Assembly: GCA_002432095.1 (NCBI GenBank)
Contig: DJFQ01000091.1
Coordinates: 8,129 to 16,663, forward strand
Reading direction: 5' to 3'
Origin: Marinagarivorans sp. UBA5868
Lineage (GTDB): Bacteria > Pseudomonadota > Gammaproteobacteria > Pseudomonadales > Cellvibrionaceae
Length of the DNA stretch: 8,535 bases
How positions within the stretch are numbered: position 1 is the stretch's first letter; every line of letters starts with the position of its first letter. The position numbers and the translations under genes were made by a program. The notes below the pieces were generated by a model. The model was not told the DNA's origin, ran no database searches, and was given only the letters and a program-made list of their open reading frames with translations. Shown piece by piece: positions 6,234 through 8,535 of this stretch.

Positions 6234-7568
6234 TCAAACTTGCTCTTGCGCATCTAACAAGTGACGGACAAGCGATGGGTCTCGGGCAAACCATTGTGTC
6301 AATACGGGGCGCAGATAATGCACCAGCGCAGGCTGAGCCAGCTTGTCGATCAGTTCATTAATAAAACCAAAACTCAGCATTACTTCCGCCTCGCGTTGAG
6401 ACACTCCCCGAGTACGGAAATAATGCAGCGCATTAGCGTCTAACTTTGCCACGGTGGCTCCGTGGGCGCATTGCACATCGTCGGCATATATTTCCAATTC
6501 GGGCTTGGTATCCACTTCTGCTTTATCACTTAACAACAAATTTTTATTGCTCAGCCGTGCCAGCGTTTTTTGCGCGTCCGGATGAATATGGATTCTGCCG
6601 TTAAACACAGCTTTGGCGCTGTCAGCCACTATGCCGCGAAACGTTTCCTGGGTGGTGCAGTGAGGCACCCGATGCTCTATACACGTGTGATAGTCCACCT
6701 GCTGATTTTCCCGCGGCAGATATACGCCATTGAGCACACAATCTGCACCCGGACCGTTGTGGTTGACCACTACATCAATACGCTTTAGCGCTCCACCTAA
6801 AGCCAAGTGAAAACTGTCAAAGCGCGAATTGGCATCAAGGGCGGCGTAAACACCACCAACGTGCAGCGCTCCCGGCGCTTCGAGATGCAACCTATAATGG
6901 TTACAGCGGGCACCGTCCGCCAAACGTATTTCCGTGACGCCGTGGGTAAAACAAGCCTGCGATTCGCCGTCGGAAATAAAATGCTCTACCGCAGAGGCTG
7001 AGGCGTTGGCTTCTAACACCATTAAAAATCGCTGCGGAATGTGAAAAGGTATTTCGCTGCCGCTGGTTAACCAGACAACTTGCACCGGTTTTTTTAACTG
7101 CACGTTTTTACCAACGCGCAAAAACACACCATCGTCGAGCAACTGATTATTCACCGCGGCGAATAAATGCTGGTCGGATTCCACCACACTGCCCAAAGAT
7201 TCGCGAATTCGAACAATTTGTTGAGTGTCGGCATCAGCAAATGTCACCAAGTCGACATTTGCTTCCAGGCTCTCTACAGAAGACAAGGCGGCGCAATAGC
7301 TGCCGTTAACAAAAACTATTTTGTACGTATCGAGATTGTCGACGCTGCACAGCTTAGCCATCCCGGTCAAATCATCAGGAATCTGTCCGCGAGCACCCAA
7401 ATAATCCATCTGCTCCAGGGCGCGCAGAGAGGTATATTTCCATTGTTCCGTTTTGCGTGTCGGCCAAACGGCGTTGCGGACTACCGCAGCACCCGCTTCA
7501 TTTAGGCTATGCAGCCAACCAGAGCTTTGCGGTCGAATTCCCGTTAATTGCTGGAGAACCTGCGTCAT
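6234..7568 (-). CDS. sufD: SufD, subunit of the SufBC2D Fe-S scaffold complex
   Basis: SufD pairs with SufB on a SufC dimer; the SufB-SufD interface is where the nascent cluster is built and where iron is thought to enter. The 444-residue protein has the expected N-terminal helical part (RKTEQWKYTSLRALEQ, 38-53), a central beta-helix of short strands, and the C-terminal SufC-binding helices after VQCAHGATVAKLD. H369 in HGATV corresponds to the histidine (H360 in E. coli) implicated in cluster formation. It is about 20 residues longer than E. coli SufD. ATG 7568 is chosen: its A is also the last base of the sufC TGA, and GAGG lies 7 bases ahead. A TTG directly before it (7571) is a less likely start. 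Confidence 0.97.
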   Translation of the reverse strand: MTQVLQQLTGIRPQSSGWLHSLNEAGAAVVRNAVWPTRKTEQWKYTSLRALEQMDYLGARGQIPDDLTGMAKLCSVDNLDTYKIVFVNGSYCAALSSVESLEANVDLVTFADADTQQIVRIRESLGSVVESDQHLFAAVNNQLLDDGVFLRVGKNVQLKKPVQVVWLTSGSEIPFHIPQRFLMVLEANASASAVEHFISDGESQACFTHGVTEIRLADGARCNHYRLHLEAPGALHVGGVYAALDANSRFDSFHLALGGALKRIDVVVNHNGPGADCVLNGVYLPRENQQVDYHTCIEHRVPHCTTQETFRGIVADSAKAVFNGRIHIHPDAQKTLARLSNKNLLLSDKAEVDTKPELEIYADDVQCAHGATVAKLDANALHYFRTRGVSQREAEVMLSFGFINELIDKLAQPALVHYLRPVLTQWFARDPSLVRHLLDAQEQV

Positions 7569-8317
7569 CAAACTGCCTCATCCTCAAGCCAACCATAGCC
7601 TTTTTCTTCGAGCTCGAGTGCCAGCGACTTATCGCCGGATTTGATGATGCGCCCACCCGCGAGCACATGGACATAATCCGGCACAATGTAATCCAGTAAG
7701 CGCTGATAATGGGTTATCACAATAAATGCCCGCTCAGGATTACGCAGAGCATTTACGCCTTGCGCCACTACCTGTAATGCATCGATGTCCAGGCCGGAAT
7801 CAGTTTCATCAAGGATCGCCAGCTTCGGTTCCAACAACATCATTTGCATGATTTCGTTGCGCTTCTTCTCGCCGCCAGAAAAACCTTCATTAACACCGCG
7901 CTTCAAAAAGGACTGATCAAGATTGACCGCTTTGCAAATGTCCCGCGCCTTTTTCATAAAGCTGACCGCATCCAGTGGAGACTCTCCGCGATGCTCACGT
8001 TGCGCGTCCAGCGCCGCTTTCAGGAATTCCATATTGCTAACGCCGGGAATTTCCACCGGATATTGAAACGCTAGAAACAAACCTTCACGTGCGCGCTCCT
8101 CGGTATCCATCTCAAGCAGATCTCGTCCGAGAAATTCGACACTGCCGGCAGTGGCCTCGTAGCCCGGCCTACCAGACAGCACATGACCGGTGGTGCTTTT
8201 CCCCGAACCGTTCGGCCCCATAATGGCATGCACTTCTCCGGGCCTAACTTCGAGACTCAAGCCGTTTAATATGGCCTTGTCGTCCACACTTGCGTGTAGA
8301 TTACGAATCGACAGCAT
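7568..8317 (-). CDS. sufC: SufC, ABC-type ATPase of the SufBC2D scaffold complex
   Basis: A soluble ATPase that drives conformational change of the SufBD scaffold during cluster assembly; it is not a transporter despite its ABC fold. The 249-residue protein has Walker A GPNGSGKST (34-42), the Q-loop in LAFQYPVEIPGVS (Q85), the signature FSGGEKKR (146-153), Walker B LAILDETDSGLD (167-178) and the switch histidine H203 in ITHYQR. The SufC-specific ETDSGLDIDAL stretch separates it from transporter ATPases. Start ATG 8317 matches the family MLSI opening. A TTG immediately before it (8320) is better spaced from GGAG (7 rather than 10 bases), so a one-residue longer form is possible. Its stop overlaps sufD by one base. 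Confidence 0.97.
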   Translation of the reverse strand: MLSIRNLHASVDDKAILNGLSLEVRPGEVHAIMGPNGSGKSTTGHVLSGRPGYEATAGSVEFLGRDLLEMDTEERAREGLFLAFQYPVEIPGVSNMEFLKAALDAQREHRGESPLDAVSFMKKARDICKAVNLDQSFLKRGVNEGFSGGEKKRNEIMQMMLLEPKLAILDETDSGLDIDALQVVAQGVNALRNPERAFIVITHYQRLLDYIVPDYVHVLAGGRIIKSGDKSLALELEEKGYGWLEDEAV

Positions 8318-8338
8318 CAACTACGTTCTCCAATGTGT

Positions 8339-8356
8339 GCGCAGGAAAATCTGCGC
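8339..8356 (-). promoter_or_regulatory. Intercistronic stem-loop between sufB and sufC
   Basis: GCGCAG and CTGCGC on the minus strand are exact inverted copies around a 6-base loop (ATTTTC), lying in the 50-bp gap between the sufB stop and the sufC start. No U run follows, so it is not a standard terminator. It could block exonucleases, guide RNA processing, or tune the amount of SufB against SufCDS. The hairpin is seen directly; the role is inference. Confidence 0.5.
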
Positions 8357-8367
8357 TGGCAAATAAT

Positions 8368-8535
8368 TTAACCGACTGAGCCTTCCAAGCTGACTTCGAG
8401 GAGCTTGCCTGCTTCCACCGCGAATTCCATAGGCAGCTCTTTAAAAACCTCTTTGCAGAAACCGTTGACGATCATCGACACCGCCTTTTCTGCACTGATG
8501 CCGCGCTGCTGACACAGGTACAACTGATCATCACT
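8368..8535 (-). CDS. sufB: SufB, C-terminal end (cut by window edge)
   Basis: Only the last 55 codons are in the window, ending in SLEGSVG and TAA. They match the end of SufB closely: [14 protein letters not shown], then [33 protein letters not shown]. This part forms the helices that contact SufC. SufB is the main scaffold subunit that receives sulfur from SufE; its catalytic cysteine and glutamate lie upstream of the visible part, outside the window. As the first visible gene of the operon it places the promoter and any Rrf2-type regulator (IscR or SufR-like) beyond the right edge. The gap to sufC is 50 bp and contains a stem-loop. Confidence 0.96.
   Translation of the reverse strand, partial: SDDQLYLCQQRGISAEKAVSMIVNGFCKEVFKELPMEFAVEAGKLLEVSLEGSVG

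Noticed and set aside
6200..6253. Longer sufS starts at 6253, 6211 and 6205
   Set aside because: The 6253 start overlaps sufD, and none has a ribosome-binding site as good as the GGAG placed 6 bases before 6199.

Overview
The window carries the SUF iron-sulfur cluster assembly operon of a proteobacterium, most likely a gammaproteobacterium. This rests on a close match, from memory, of the SufB, SufC and SufS residues to the Escherichia coli proteins, on the nearby ndk gene, and on a typical signal peptide and outer-membrane barrel protein. Genus cannot be assigned; the strongly aspartate-rich barrel protein and the sufT-containing operon would fit a marine or Cellvibrionales-like lineage, which is only an inference. 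Base composition looks balanced, around 50% GC by eye.

The right-hand part, 3600-8535, is a single tightly packed minus-strand operon, transcribed right to left: sufB (C-terminal end only), sufC, sufD, sufS, an A-type carrier (sufA/iscA-like), sufT and sufE. Gaps are 50 bp or less, and sufC/sufD and sufT/sufE overlap by one base. Together they encode the SufBC2D scaffold, the SufS-SufE cysteine desulfurase and sulfur-transfer pair, a carrier that hands clusters to apoproteins, and the SufT accessory factor. Its promoter and any Rrf2-type regulator lie beyond the right edge. A perfect 30-bp palindrome at 3550-3579 ends the operon and also serves the convergent gene to its left.

The middle, 2623-3580, holds a plus-strand gene for an exported, extremely acidic outer-membrane beta-barrel protein, resembling Ax21-type proteins. 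A perfect 7-4-7 dyad lies just upstream. Divergent from it (1012-2622, minus strand) is a large FAD-dependent dehydrogenase of unknown substrate (COG2509-like). This gene converges on a small plus-strand flavodoxin-fold protein (511-972).

The left edge, 1-293 on the minus strand, is the N-terminal two thirds of nucleoside diphosphate kinase, driven by its own promoter with a perfect TATAAT box.

Almost everything belongs to known families. The points most worth checking are the hyperacidic barrel protein and its upstream dyad, the intercistronic stem-loop between sufB and sufC, and the mini-ORFs at two suf gene junctions. I found no evidence of a new defence, mobile or biosynthetic system, RNA gene, insertion sequence or CRISPR array.
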